Source of the DNA: Trifolium pratense
Taxonomy: Eukaryota; Streptophyta; Magnoliopsida; Fabales; Fabaceae
Assembly (NCBI RefSeq): GCF_020283565.1
Contig: NC_060060.1
Coordinates: 18,786,001-18,850,000, forward strand
Reading direction: 5' to 3'
Length of the DNA stretch: 64,000 nt
The position numbers and the translations under genes are program-made. Below the pieces are notes generated by a model. The model was given only the letters and a program-made list of their open reading frames with translations. It was not told the DNA's origin and ran no database searches. This document shows, one piece after another, positions 47,772 through 58,874 of this stretch; positions within the stretch are counted from its first letter, which is position 1; each line of letters starts with the position of its first letter.

Positions 47772-50457
47772 TCATAGCCGGCAGTGACCATATGATGGCA
47801 TCCCTTGAATTGCATCAATAAAACTAAGCATAGTTCCAAGATTCTTTTCATCTGGAATAAACAAGCACCAAATTAACAAATTTTGTATAGATAAAACAAA
47901 TATTCAACTAGTACATCCTAAAAAAACTCATTGTTAAAGTGCACAAAATTATCAAGTTAAGTATAGGATGCTATATGACTTACCAAGTCTTGGGATTTCG
48001 TGTCCTTTTGGGTGATGAATCAAAACAGGGTTGACAAAAGCCTCTAGCAAAATAATGCTTTCTGGCTTCAAGAAATCCTTCTCACCTTAATCACATTATA
48101 TGAATGAAGTATAAGTAAGTATATTGATGACTTTTCATCAAATATAATTCTTAGAATCTAAAGGAAAAGTTGCTGAACAAAGAAATTGAAGAGTTAGTTT
48201 TTTGAAATTACCTATAATGTGAAGAGAGGGGCAATCAATTGGTTTTGAAAATGCATGGGAAGCAAGTTTAGGTCTTCCATACTTCACACCACGTAATATG
48301 GCTCCGGATATGAGAATCACAAACTTGATCTTGCTTATCTTCTCAAGTGCTACTCTCTAAAATCAATTGTAAGTTAACATCAACCACTTAGTCAAATTTA
48401 GCATTCATTATTTTATCCAAAAACATTTTATGAAACATTGGTTTTGAATAAATAGATTATGTAAATTGTAAAATTGAATACATTCATAGATTAATATAAT
48501 CATGTTTGAAAGTAAAAGCTTTAAATCTCAGTTAAAAGTTATAATCTTTTCTAAAGACAAATTTTTTGTACTGAATGTGTGTTTAGTGCCCGGAACGTGT
48601 ATGTCACTGACACGACACCGGCACATGCATTTTACATTTAATTATTTCATTTTTTAAAATTATTATCAGTATTGACATGTCAACATATTAGTGTCGTCTC
48701 AGATGTTTGTTCCTTGTGACTGCTTTACAACTTAAGAACACATGTAACATGTCAAAATTAATGTCATATTTCGAGAATCTCCTTTATCTCTCACAAAAAG
48801 TTAATCCAAAAGTGCTAGCAGAAGAATGAGCTAGCAAACCACCAAACACAGAAAAATAATTGGAGTCCATCAAAATTAGAAAGAGAGCTAGCAGAAGAGA
48901 GATGGTATTCTTTGTTTGTATAGACAATATTTATCCCAATACACCTGTGAGGGGCTTGAAAGACACCTTCCAACAAGTAGGAGAGGTGAGTGATGCCTAC
49001 ATCTAAAAAAAGAATAGAAGACATACAAGTAAGCGATTCGGTTTTATCAGGTTTGATAACTTTAGTTCAGCTGATAAAGCGATTTGAAAATTTAATGAGT
49101 CTTCGCTTAAATGAGAAAAAATCATGGTTAGCTGAGCATGGTTTGGAAAGGAAAATATGGATAGTGGTAACACCAAGAGTGATGATTGGAAGCGGGCGAC
49201 AAAACAACCAGAACCTAATAGGACTTCCAACCTCACAGATACAAGTGTGTGTGTGTGTGCGCGCGCGCATAGTAAGCGTGAGAAAGAACATGTCCAGCAG
49301 AGCAGACGAGAAGAAGTTGATCAAAGAATGAATACACATTTACAAAACCCAGTGTCAAGGGTGATACAAGGGGCCACATGAGTCAGGCGAATGTGTAATG
49401 GTGGAAAAGGAGCATGATCTTTGAGTCTATGTTCTCACTGCAGCAAGAAGACTTATCAAATATAGTGAGTGAATGGCACGACAACATTGAGAGGATCTGA
49501 GATATGGGACAATTCAAGCTTCCCGTAACTTTTTCGACCCAAGAGGAGTCGGAAATAACTAATGTTACTAACTCTTAACTACCTATTAACAACTTATTAA
49601 CAAACTTCTCTCTAATAGTTCTGAAGACAAAAAAATCTACTAAAAACATTTAAAACAGGTGAAAATTAATTTTATATCTCCAGAATCCTCTTTATGTTTC
49701 ACAAAAAAGCGAGTAAACCAAACATTCACTAAAATGTAAATAATAAAGTAAGTTATAGTGTTTCTTTGCTAATTAGTACCTGTGCTTGCATTCCTGGCAA
49801 TGCAGCTGCTAAAATAGCTCCCTGAGTGACACTAATTCTTAATCAATCAAAAACGAAAGAAAAATATCTGCATATTTTAGCATCAAACAATCAAAATTTA
49901 TGAAGCACGTACACTCTTCAGATTAAGCGTGTTCCGGTGATGGACATGCGTCAGTATCTAACACCAACACGACATGATGTTTATTATAAGTGTCAATGTG
50001 TCGTGTCAAGTGTTCATGTCTGTATTTGTGCTTCATAGAACAAAACCATACCTGAGAGAATCCAAGTACACCATCAAAAGGACCATTTTTTAACATGTAA
50101 TCCTCAATGTATGCTATGCATTCCTCAAAGTTACTGTACTCTGTGTAATCCTGCACAAAAATAAATAAAATATTATTTAAGCACCAACACGAATAAATGA
50201 AGAAGATTGATATGATTAATTGTCTTAATTAATATAATAACCTCATTGACTTGGAACCATTCATAATAAGGAGGATCGAAAATGCCTTCAACTTCTGATT
50301 TTCCCTGAGCTGGACATTGACCATCAAGAAAAACAAAGTCCAATTTTTGTATTACAGTTTCAGGCCAACGAGAGAATATTGATTTCTTGAGGATTTGACC
50401 GCTAGTTCTGAATCCATGGAGGCAGAGGATTCTTGGTCTCTTCTGGTTTTCCATCAT
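47772..50457 (-). CDS. FSH-family serine hydrolase (alpha/beta hydrolase), intact
   Basis: Six exons: 50242-50457, 50052-50150, 49780-49821, 48212-48356, 47984-48085 and 47772-47851. All introns have GT-AG ends and the joins keep frame, giving 227 residues. The start MMENQKRPRILCLHGFRTSG is a typical FSH N-terminus with the oxyanion-side LHGFRTSG. The nucleophile motif GFSQ-GA is split by the exon 2/3 junction (Ser about residue 104). The catalytic His is in HHPKGHEIPRL in exon 5, and the acid is probably Asp in GEKDFL. The fold (PF03959) hydrolyses small esters, but plant substrates are not known. No signal peptide, so probably cytosolic. Relatives include Arabidopsis At4g24380 and At5g65400 (from memory). 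Intron 3 (1.4 kb) hosts an antisense RRM relic. Its broken duplicate lies directly to the left. Confidence 0.93.
48902..49382 (+). pseudogene. RRM-domain gene fragment antisense in the FSH intron, copy A
   Basis: The plus-strand frame reads MVFFVCIDNIYPNTPVRGLK, then VGEVSDAYI, stop, then SKRFGFIRFDNFSSADKAI, stop, then further short pieces ending in KQPEPNRTSN. RNP2 and RNP1 of an RNA-recognition motif are both recognisable, with several nonsense codons between. A GT/GC dinucleotide run is at 49246-49268. It lies in intron 3 of the FSH gene on the opposite strand. Confidence 0.65.
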
Positions 50458-50694
50458 GTTTTCACTTTTCTCTTCTCAATCCATCAACTCTTTCAACTCT
50501 TATTTAACTCAAATAATTTAAGCTACTCAACTTTCCATTTAACTTCAATTATTTTATTCAATAAAACTTATTTTATCATTGGTCAAAAGAAGAAAATTTA
50601 TCACCACTTCATGACAGTTATTATACTCAAATATTTTATTAAAAAGTATTTATAAAACTTAAATGATACTATGAGATGGATCAAGTATCAAATG

Positions 50695-50902
50695 AAAGTC
50701 AAACACCAAAACTACTAATCATTAGTTGGTCAGTGATGATTGATGTTGGACTTGATAGGGAGGACAACGGTTCGATCCTCCGCAAATGTGATTGAGAGGG
50801 GCTGAAACCACTTGATGTCAGAACTGACCCTCAAACAAGATTAGGTAGTCTAATGGGTCGGATACTGGTGGTGAAAATAAAAAGTCAAACACCAAAACTA
50901 CT
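50695..50902 (+). mobile_element. SINE family B, copy 4, with 22-bp target duplication
   Basis: Perfect 22-bp direct repeats (50695-50716 and 50881-50902, beginning AAAGTCAAACACC) enclose a 164-bp body. The body starts with TTGGTCAGTGATGATTGATG, has B-box ACGGTTCGATCC and GGGGCTGAAACCACTTGATG, and ends without a long poly(A). It lies just upstream of the intact FSH gene start. This copy defines the family ends. Confidence 0.85.
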
Positions 50903-51324
50903 TATAGTACCTAGTTGATTGAGGATATTCAGTTTAAATTCCACTTGTGGGCATGTGCTAAAGGGAAATTCAGGATATCCGATAAAATTGGAATGGATCA
51001 ATGTTGGAGGATACTAAATATGCAAGAAGTCTCATATTTGATGAAAATGTGTATCCTTCCAACTACACACATCCAACACATCTAAATGGCAAAATTTGAC
51101 AAGTGTCAAGCTCACAAGCAACCTTGGAAAAATCCTAGCTGGCATAAATGACAAATTTTTTACTTCTTTGGGTATGAATTTGAATTTGGTTTCCCTCCTT
51201 CAATTGTCTCAGCAAACGGGCTACAAAACATTGGATCCATTGCAATAGGCCCAACATAGTCCGACCCAACTGAAACATTTCCTTTAGGGCCAAAAAAAAA
51301 AATTGAATTGAAGTAGGAACAGAG
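50903..51324. other. Spacer between the SINE and the MULE-like element
   Basis: No supported gene. The last bases, GGAACAGAGGG at 51316-51326, are the left copy of the direct repeat flanking the large element. Confidence 0.45.
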
Positions 51325-51493
51325 GGCAAAAGTTAATATGCATAAGGATGTTTTTATGCACAGTACATAAGTCAATTATAGCCATTTGATCATGGAATTG
51401 TGTTGCCACATGTTACGATCTGAATGTGTGACACTGTGAGCCTTGTCACACAGGATCACACTCAGATCACAGAGCTAAGAAATCGCTCGTCTA

Positions 51494-51727
51494 CGCCGTC
51501 GCCGTTTCAAAGCTTCTTCTCCATCGTCTTCTCCGTTTCAAAGCTTCTTCTTCGTCGTCTTCTCCGTTCTCTCCATCATCTGTTCATTGTAGTACTAGAG
51601 TAAGCTTCTTCTCCGTCGCCGTTTCAAAGCTTCTTCTCCATCGTCTTCTCCGTTTCAAAGCTTCTTCTCCGTCGTCTTCTCCATTCTCTCCATCGTCTGT
51701 TCATTGTAGTACTAGAGTAAGCTTCTT
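51494..51727. repeat. CT-rich tandem duplication, 2 x 117 bp
   Basis: Two units containing GCCGTTTCAAAGCTTCTTCTCC and ending TGTTCATTGTAGTACTAGAG, each followed by GTAAGC. The composition looks like a gene leader with a splice donor, possibly captured with the bromodomain fragment. Confidence 0.75.
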
Positions 51728-52323
51728 CTGATTTTGATATTCATTTTGATTTTGTCTGAACTGAATGTTGTTTTGATTTGAGAATTAGGTTTCATCATTC
51801 ATCACTATTGATTTTGATTTTGATTTTGAGAATTAGGTTAAACTAAATTGAATTTTGATTTCACATTGACAGAAGAAGATTATGTTGAATTGAATAATTT
51901 AGGAATTGAATAATTGCTGAAACCATAAAACCATACTTATGGTTTCAATGTTATATTTCTCTTTTTCTAGGTGTTTTGTATATCCCCTACCATACATAGC
52001 TAGCTAGTTGTGTAAGTTGCTGGGATTAATCAGGGATCAAGCTGCGGCAATCATACGTAAGTTGCTGACTTATGGTTAGAGATAAGTTATATAGGACTTA
52101 TGAGTTACGTACGACACATTTTAATGTTATGTATGCGTTGATTTTATTTCAAGTTGTGTATCTATGTATGTATCTCATGGTTCAAAATACTCCAGGTTCT
52201 ACTCGGGGGTTGTTATTGGAGCTACGGAGGCATTACTAAGTGGTGTACCATCATTATCAATATCATTAGATTGGTAATTTGGTGATTCTATACATCTGGT
52301 TTCAACTATGGTAGAGGTGTTAT

Positions 52324-53252
52324 GTGAACTGGTGTTATGTGAATTTGGTGACGCCGTCTAAGTCTTCAAATGCAATTGTTGTTGTTGGTGAACCATCTTC
52401 CGGGAAGTCCACTGCACCAAAGTTCAAAGAAAGACCAAATCCAATTAAGTCAAAGAAGCGACTTAAAAGTGATTATGAAAAAGCTAGAGAAAGACAGAAA
52501 TTCATTATAGAACGGAAGAAACAAAAGAGAGAAGATGAGGAAAGCTTTAAAGAAAAAAAGTGCAGCAGGAGAAATGCAAGAGCAGCAGTAATGGTTAGAA
52601 CATGTCCTTTTGTTTTCCATGGACAAGAGCAGGGTCTCACTGACCCAGTTCAGTCGACGAGAATGTTCACAGAAGAGGCTCAAAAGACCCAGACTTCTTC
52701 TAACCCTTCACCAGTTGACACTCTGCCAGAAATGCCATCAGCTCCATCTGGACAAAGAGATGCCTCGGGCAATGCTTCTGCGGCAGCTGCTGAAGCATGG
52801 ATGTCTGCAGGCGCAGGAGGTTTTAAACTAGGACCTGAGAATACTGCTTCATCCAAAAATCAGGTTTCTGCAGATCCTCTTCATAACTCAACGAGGGAGT
52901 TCCATCAGCATATTTCACAAATTCAGGGTGAGTTTCCTTCTGGCGGAATGTCGGTCCAGTCTAATAAGAACAATTTTCCATTTAATTCACCTAGACCTCG
53001 ACCTATTCACACAAGTTCTGTTTCACAGTTTCCCAACCGACCTATGGTTTCCCTCAATCAACATCCGCAGACCATCCTAGATTTCAAATGCAGTCCCCTT
53101 GGCGAGGCCTCAGTCCTCAAAGCCAACCGAGGCAGAAACAGCAAACCCTTCCGCCTGACTTGAATATTGATTGTCAATCTCTAGGGTCACCTGCAAAGCA
53201 ATCCTCTGGTGTTGTTGATTCACAGCAATCAGACCTAGCCTTGCAACTATGA
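52324..53252 (+). pseudogene. Captured bromodomain-protein gene fragment (C-terminal part)
   Basis: An open frame of 279 codons (52324-53163), then a frame change near 53060 that continues to a stop at about 53252. The first part is Lys/Arg-rich (SKKRLKSDYEKARERQ). Then come GLTDPVQSTRM, PSAPSGQRDASGNA, AEAWMSAGAGGFKLGPEN, STREFHQHISQIQGEFPSGG and SQFPNRPMVS. In the other frame follow HPRFQMQSPWRGL, PPDLNIDCQS and the end VDSQQSDLALQL. These match, from memory, the C-terminal third of plant bromodomain proteins. The bromodomain itself is absent. A frameshift and the lack of the reader domain suggest a transduplicated, non-functional copy inside the 7.2-kb element. A short chimeric protein remains possible. 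Confidence 0.65.
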
Positions 53253-53802
53253 AGTCTCATTTGTGTCTTGGTTTGGAAGTTTCAACTGGAATTGGACTGG
53301 TGGAATTTTCAGCCCCTGTTGGATGCTGAATTTTGATCCTTAAAGACTCAAATAAACGTGACAGAAAGCCAACTTTGCACAAGTCGGTCCTGAATCAAAG
53401 AGTTTGCATAAAATAACTTAACGACTTGCCATCTTTTCGAAATGACTGACTCTGGGCAGCAATCTCCACTGCCACTGCTGCCGCCCTCCCCGGAGATTGA
53501 GCCATAATAAATGCTGCCTGACAATTGATTATGATCAGTAGGTAGTAGGCAAAAAATGTTGCTGATGCCTTGTATATTGTATACAAATTGATGAAAATTC
53601 AGTTGTCTAATATTTCTTTGATTTCATGATTATTCTGTATCTGTACTACTGTTACATCTGTATTAGAATTGGTAGTAGGGCATCATAATTATTTAATTAT
53701 TAATTTGTACATGTTATTTACTTGTTATTAATGGAAAATCACTGATTATTTCCTTTGTACATGTTATTTACATCTGGATTAATGGAAAATCATTTGTGGA
53801 AA

Positions 53803-54805
53803 CGAAAACCATTTTACAATATAAATGGTTTTATCGTTTAACTCTCTGAAACCATTTAACCAGTAAAATGGTTTCCAGGATTTTTTTTTTGACACATGTT
53901 TCCAGGATTTTTTTATTTTTTTTTGAAACAATGTTTCCAGGATTTTTAAAACCATAAAAACACAATATTGGTTTCATTGTTCAATTTAACCATGGTATTT
54001 GATTTGGCAAATCCATCATTATTCTATACTCTTTCATATGTATGGCGCAACCCAATCTTTTTGTTTTTTCAAATTTCGAGTCTCTTATTTTTTTTTTTTT
54101 GGAATTTTTAAATAGAATTTTTTAATCTAAATAATAAATTTACTCTTGACCTTGACAGTGTTATATGTTGTATATGTAAATCCTAGATGTAAAAATGGGC
54201 AGAATTCGCCCACAAAATGAAAACCATTTTACAATATAAATGGTTTCACTGTTTAACTCTCTGAAACCATTTAACCAGCATAATGGTTTCTAGAATAATA
54301 TTGCATAAATAATATTCATCCCTCGAATGAGCGGATGTAAACCCGCTGGTCCCCTTTTTAATCCAATTTTATTAATTTTATTATAAAACCATTAGACAAT
54401 TATTTTGGTTTCACATAGAAAACTATCAAAACCATTATACCACACTTATTATTTCTTGAAAAATTCGCAGAATTTTATACAAAATTATTTGAATATTTTG
54501 AGATCCTTTGAGGCCAGTCACTTTCTCTGGTTGTATGTTTTCCTCGAGAATATGAATTTTCGTTACAACAGTAAAACCATAAGTATGAATTTTCGTTACA
54601 ATTATTCTGGAAACCATTATGCTGGTTAAATGGTTTCAGAGAGTTAAACAGTGAAACCATTTGTATTATAGAATGGTTTTATGTGTTTATTGAAATCAAT
54701 ATTGTGTTTTTATGGTTTTAAAAATCCTGGAAACCATTATGCTGGTTAAATTGTTTCATATAGTTATACACTGAAACCATTTATATTGATAAATGGTTTC
54801 AGTTA
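53803..54805. repeat. 1-kb imperfect foldback
   Basis: The left arm pieces 53803-53985 and 54214-54300 pair with 54665-54805 and 54598-54680 in nested order, around an unpaired centre of about 300 bp. Shared phrases include GAAACCATTTAACCAGCATA, CCAGGATTTTTAAAACCA and TAAAAACACAATATTG. The left arm has extra copies of GTTTCCAGGATTTTT and about 230 bp that lack a partner. Confidence 0.75.
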
Positions 54806-54979
54806 CATTTTAATCTTTCTCAACTTAATTATAAATGCATTTGAACGACATTAACTATTAAGCAGACCCATTTGAAAATTATCTCAATTTTGAAAAAACT
54901 CTTGATTTTGGTTTTCATACTTATGATTTTCAATATTATAACCTTGATTTTGAATATTATTAACCCATGATGGATTTGT

Positions 54980-55105
54980 ACACTGAAACCATTATTCTTG
55001 TTAAATGGTTTCAGTAAGTTTTACACTGAAACCATTATGCTTGATAAATGGTTTCAGTACGTTATACACTGAAACCATTAGTCTTGTTAAATGGTTTCAG
55101 TTACA
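54980..55105. repeat. Tandem array of AAACCATT hairpin units, first cluster
   Basis: Three units of about 43 bp (CACTGAAACCATTATGCTTG then AAATGGTTTCAGTA). Each is a hairpin of AAACCATT with AATGGTTT. Confidence 0.8.
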
Positions 55106-55490
55106 TATACACTTTTGATAAAAGATTCAGGAACTTCCATTAGTTGAAACTTCCATTAGTCTTCCATCAGTCTTGTTAAAAGTGCAAGAGGAAAGTAACA
55201 AATGGCTAAATATAATCATAATAATGGACCAGAAGAATTGCATAACTAGTAGAAACTATCGGAAGGATATTGAAACCAGAAAAATGATATTGCAAAATCA
55301 TTAGAAATCTAATTGCATTAATCGATAGTACACAAACATAGGTCTAAATTCTTTACAATATGTATGTGATGATATTACAATTTCTACCCAAGATGACACA
55401 TAAAATAACTTAAAATATATAAATACATCCAAAGGTCTACAACAATTTATACAACAAGAATAACATCAATTCTGGGAACTTTTCTAAATT

Positions 55491-56188
55491 TACTATGCAA
55501 CTCTTTTAAGAGCTTCAATGGTCTTTTCAGTTTCAACAACATTGTTCTCTTGCCAAACTCCAACAACATCAATTGTTTTAACATAGTTTCCTCGCATTCG
55601 CTTCCAAGAGATGCAAGTAGCATCAAGCCTACAAGTAAAAACAACATATATCAATCCCTTTGCGCAAAATTGTCAAAAATAAATCATACTTTAAGAAGAA
55701 GTGCATTATTAAGAAGCATTGTCCATGACACCATTCTACCATTCTACCAAATGGTAAATGAACTGATGTTAATTTTGTAGTTCCTCCAAATGGCCTAAAC
55801 TAAGGATGTAACTGGTACATAATCATTTGAAACCATTCTACCAGCAAAATGGTTTAGGAAGCAACAATTAAACATCAACTACCTGAAACCATTCTACCAG
55901 CAAAATGGTTTCAGAGTACATCTCTCTGAAACCATTCTACCAGCTAAATGGTTAAATGGTTTTAGAGTACAACTCTAAAACCAGACATAGTGACAATTCT
56001 ATGACAAATGCCTCGACTTCCTTAAACCAGACATCAAACATCTTCTTGTAAGTGGTTGGTTCTCCTGACTTCACAAGGAACCTCTCTCCATTAATGCTAT
56101 TCAAGAATTGGAATGTGCAGCTTTTGAAATTAACAACAAAGCACACATAGTGACTTCCTGGATTACCAATGAGTGCTGGTGTCATGAT
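55491..56188 (-). pseudogene. Ulp1-like cysteine peptidase gene fragment
   Basis: Two exon-like blocks on the minus strand. The first starts at 56188 behind acceptor CAG and runs to about 55990 (IMTPALIGNPGSHYVCFVVN, FQFLNSINGERF, TYKKMFDVWFKEVEAFVIE). The His in SHYVCFVVN sits where Ulp1/C48 peptidases carry the catalytic His. The second, 55628-55491, is behind acceptor TTGTAG (LDATCISWKRMRGNYVKTID, VWQENNVVETEKTIEALKRV, stop). Between them lies a hairpin cluster. The Asp and Cys of the triad are not identified. Upstream sequence to 58.1 kb shows no clear N-terminal exons. It could be a transposon-borne SUMO-protease-like gene, probably decayed. Confidence 0.5.
55825..55970. repeat. Tandem array of AAACCATT hairpin units, second cluster
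   Basis: Three units of CTGAAACCATTCTACCAGC then AAATGGTTTCAG with variable spacers. The cluster lies between the two Ulp1-like exons and would be intronic in that gene. Confidence 0.8.
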
Positions 56189-56199
56189 CTGTTTCAAAG

Positions 56200-58084
56200 C
56201 ACATATAAAAAAAGGAACAGAAGTGAGCAGACAAACACAAATTATGATACAAAGTCAATAGAGTAAAACCTAATTAACCATAAGACATTGAAACCATTCA
56301 ACAAACTTGCAGAACAGGTGAAAAGGTACCATCTAGCAGTTAAACTACCACAATTTATCAAAAAGAAGATAACAAAAAGAGAAATGTAACATTGAAACCA
56401 TAAGTATGGTTTTATGGTTTCAGTAAGTTATACACTGAAACCATTTATTAAGACTAATGGTTTCAGTGTATAAACTATTGAAACCATAGACTTCAAGACT
56501 AACAAGTTTTGGGGAAACATTCAAGATGAAGCAGTTACTTGATGCTCTAATATTTATTTAGTTCTAAAGAATTATTAATTAAGCTATTCCACTGCCATGA
56601 GTACTAAATATAGTTGCCGCAAAAAGAGTGATGCTAAAGTATACTACTCTATGACAAAACTCAGAAACAATTCAAAAGCTAGCAAATTGAGTCGTAATAA
56701 ACACTATGGGAACCAGATTACAAAATTCTTAGCACATTACAAACCTAAAAAGAAAGAAAATCAGACTAGACCATTTTTGAATTCGCAGCAAACGGTAATG
56801 TGCCTAAAGCATTAAAAACTATTGTGGCCTCATGGACTCAAACCATTCATACATAATTTACAAAACCATCAACAAAGCTTAAATACATAGAATGAAACAA
56901 TCACTAAGTAAAGTTTATGAAAAACAGAGTAGTTAAAGGAACTAAAAGACATGCCTTTGTAATTAGAACACCATAGATCTTTATCTTATTATGAATGTAA
57001 TGATAGAGTAGTTAATTTAAATGGAAAACAAGTGCAGAATAATCACAAATGTTACAGTTATTTTTCTAGAAGTTTTAAACACAATTCTTTAATACGATGA
57101 ATGGCTGTTAGAACCTGTCGCCTCAAGGAATGTTAAAACTGCTTAGTATATAACCTTGATAAATAAAATTATGCAAAAGATCATCAGTAACTCAAGCAGA
57201 AATTATTCACCAAAATGTTAATCTACACACTAAAATTTTGAAACACAATAAATAAAATAATAAGCACAATCATGCAACTAAATTTCTTAATTCTAGTCAG
57301 TCATACTTTCTACCTCGCATACTCAAGTCAAGTGATTGGTATGTTTGCTATCTTATTCTAAACGTAAACAAACATTCAAGTGACATAGCAATGAAAACAG
57401 AACAACCAAGCTAGAGTGTGGCACAAATTAACATTTTAGCTTAAATTCGAAATAAGGTATATTGCAGACCAATTCTGTACCAGCTCCACAAAATACAATA
57501 TCACGGACATGACATTTTAATGAATCATTCTATGTGATTGAGTGATAAGTAACTACTACAAATTACACAGAAAACTACCCTAACACTAATCTTACATCTC
57601 ATAATCACAGTCCAAAAGCACATATTCAACAAGATAGTTTCTGAAATAACATTTTGAGCGTGCTGTAAATTATATATAACATTATGCATCTTGGATTCAA
57701 AGGCAAAACCATTAAGTACATCTAAAGGTTTTACAGTAAAACTATCTAAAACCATTCCAATATTATTCATCTTGGATTCAAAGTCATAACAATGCATAAG
57801 TAAACAAACTTGAAGTCACAACAGTTCTAAAAATCACATACACATCTAGTTAGAAACTCATATCTCATCTTAAAAAAAAAATTAAGCAACTAACTAACTG
57901 CAATTACTTGAAAGCATTTTTCAAACCATTTCCAAAAATTAAGCAACTAACTAACTGCAATTAAGCATCTAAAAATCACATACACATCTAGTTAGAAAAT
58001 CATGCAACAACAAAACCATTTCCAACCAACTAATTGCAATTACTTGAAAGCATTTTTCAAACTCAACAACAAAATTAAGAGCAA
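56200..58084. other. Non-coding interior of the 7.2-kb element
   Basis: AT-rich sequence with a few more AAACCATT motifs (56293, 56397-56470, 57710-57760, 57925, 58014) and a short internal direct repeat (AATTAAGCAACTAACTAACTGCAATTA at about 57880 and 57940, written here only in part as CAACTAACTAACTGCAATTA). No convincing exon. Confidence 0.5.
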
Positions 58085-58430
58085 TTACTGCAGTAAGCAC
58101 AAACCTGATTTCGTTTCATTTTGATGATAATGATGATACAGTGATGTTGGACTTTGATTTCCGGCGAGGATGATGGCGATGAAAGATGATTTATGCGTTG
58201 ATGATGATGGCGATGGTGATGATGTTGAGCTTTGATGGGTTTTGATGATTTCCGGCGAGGGTGATGTTGATGGCGACGGTGATGATGAAAATGGTTTCCG
58301 TTTATGCGATGGTGATGAAAATGGCGAGGGTGATGTTCGTTTTCGTTTTCGTTTGGAGAGGGCCGCAAAGGAGTTGGGCTGTGGAGATGAGTTTTGGAAT
58401 TGGGGGTGTATGACAAAGGAGGGGGTGTAT
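58085..58430 (-). other. GATGGCGATGG low-complexity segment
   Basis: Trinucleotide-like GAT/GGC repeats that on the minus strand read as His/Ser/Pro-rich frames and on the plus strand as Asp/Gly-rich frames. An AATCAG|GTTTGT donor-like site on the minus strand at about 58105 would make it a possible first exon of the Ulp1-like gene. No family motif. Confidence 0.3.
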
Positions 58431-58874
58431 GAAGCATACTTATGCACCGTGCATAAGTATGGCTTATGCACAGTAACCGGACCCGGAACAGAGGGATCAG
58501 AAGCGTGTAGCAGCCGTCCCTTTCATTCTGTCTGATGCATCAGTCTTTGACTACCATTTTTGGCTAACCTTATGCTGTTCAATTTTCTTCAAATTTATAA
58601 ACAAATAACACAATTACTGATTCATGAAACTTCATCTTCATCATTGTTTGGTACCAAGAAGCCCAAGCAGAAGAAAAAACAAAATTGCTGGCAGAAGAAC
58701 AGTGTAACGTCACTTTCATCACCAACAAAAAAATCTGATTGTTATCGTTTTAGGTACCAGCCTAGAGAAAAAGCAGTCAAAGCTCTACCACTTTCAAATT
58801 CAAATTTCAAACTCTCTTCCTCCTCTCTCTCTAAACCCCAAAGCTTTTGAGACTCTGATCGGAGATCGAACACG

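Larger units (their letters stand above)
51325..58484. mobile_element. Candidate 7.2-kb Mutator-like element with captured genes
   Basis: GGAACAGAGGG occurs at 51316-51326 and 58485-58495, as a 9-bp target duplication (GGAACAGAG) with ambiguous edges would. Just inside, both ends carry an imperfect inverted repeat of about 42 bp: left GTTAATATGCATAAGGATG then TTATGCACAGTACATAAGT; right (complement) GTTACTGTGCATAAGCCATAC then TTATGCACGGTGCATAAGT. Contents: a 2 x 117-bp CT-rich tandem (51494-51727), a bromodomain-gene fragment, a hairpin array, and Ulp1-like exons on the minus strand. No transposase is seen. Ulp1-like genes inside Mutator-like elements are known in plants (Kaonashi-type in Arabidopsis). 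Confidence 0.65.

Noticed and set aside
58075..58535. Overlapping His/Pro-rich and Asp/Gly-rich frames on both strands
   Set aside because: Products of GATGGC-type simple sequence; no family motif supports a protein on either strand.
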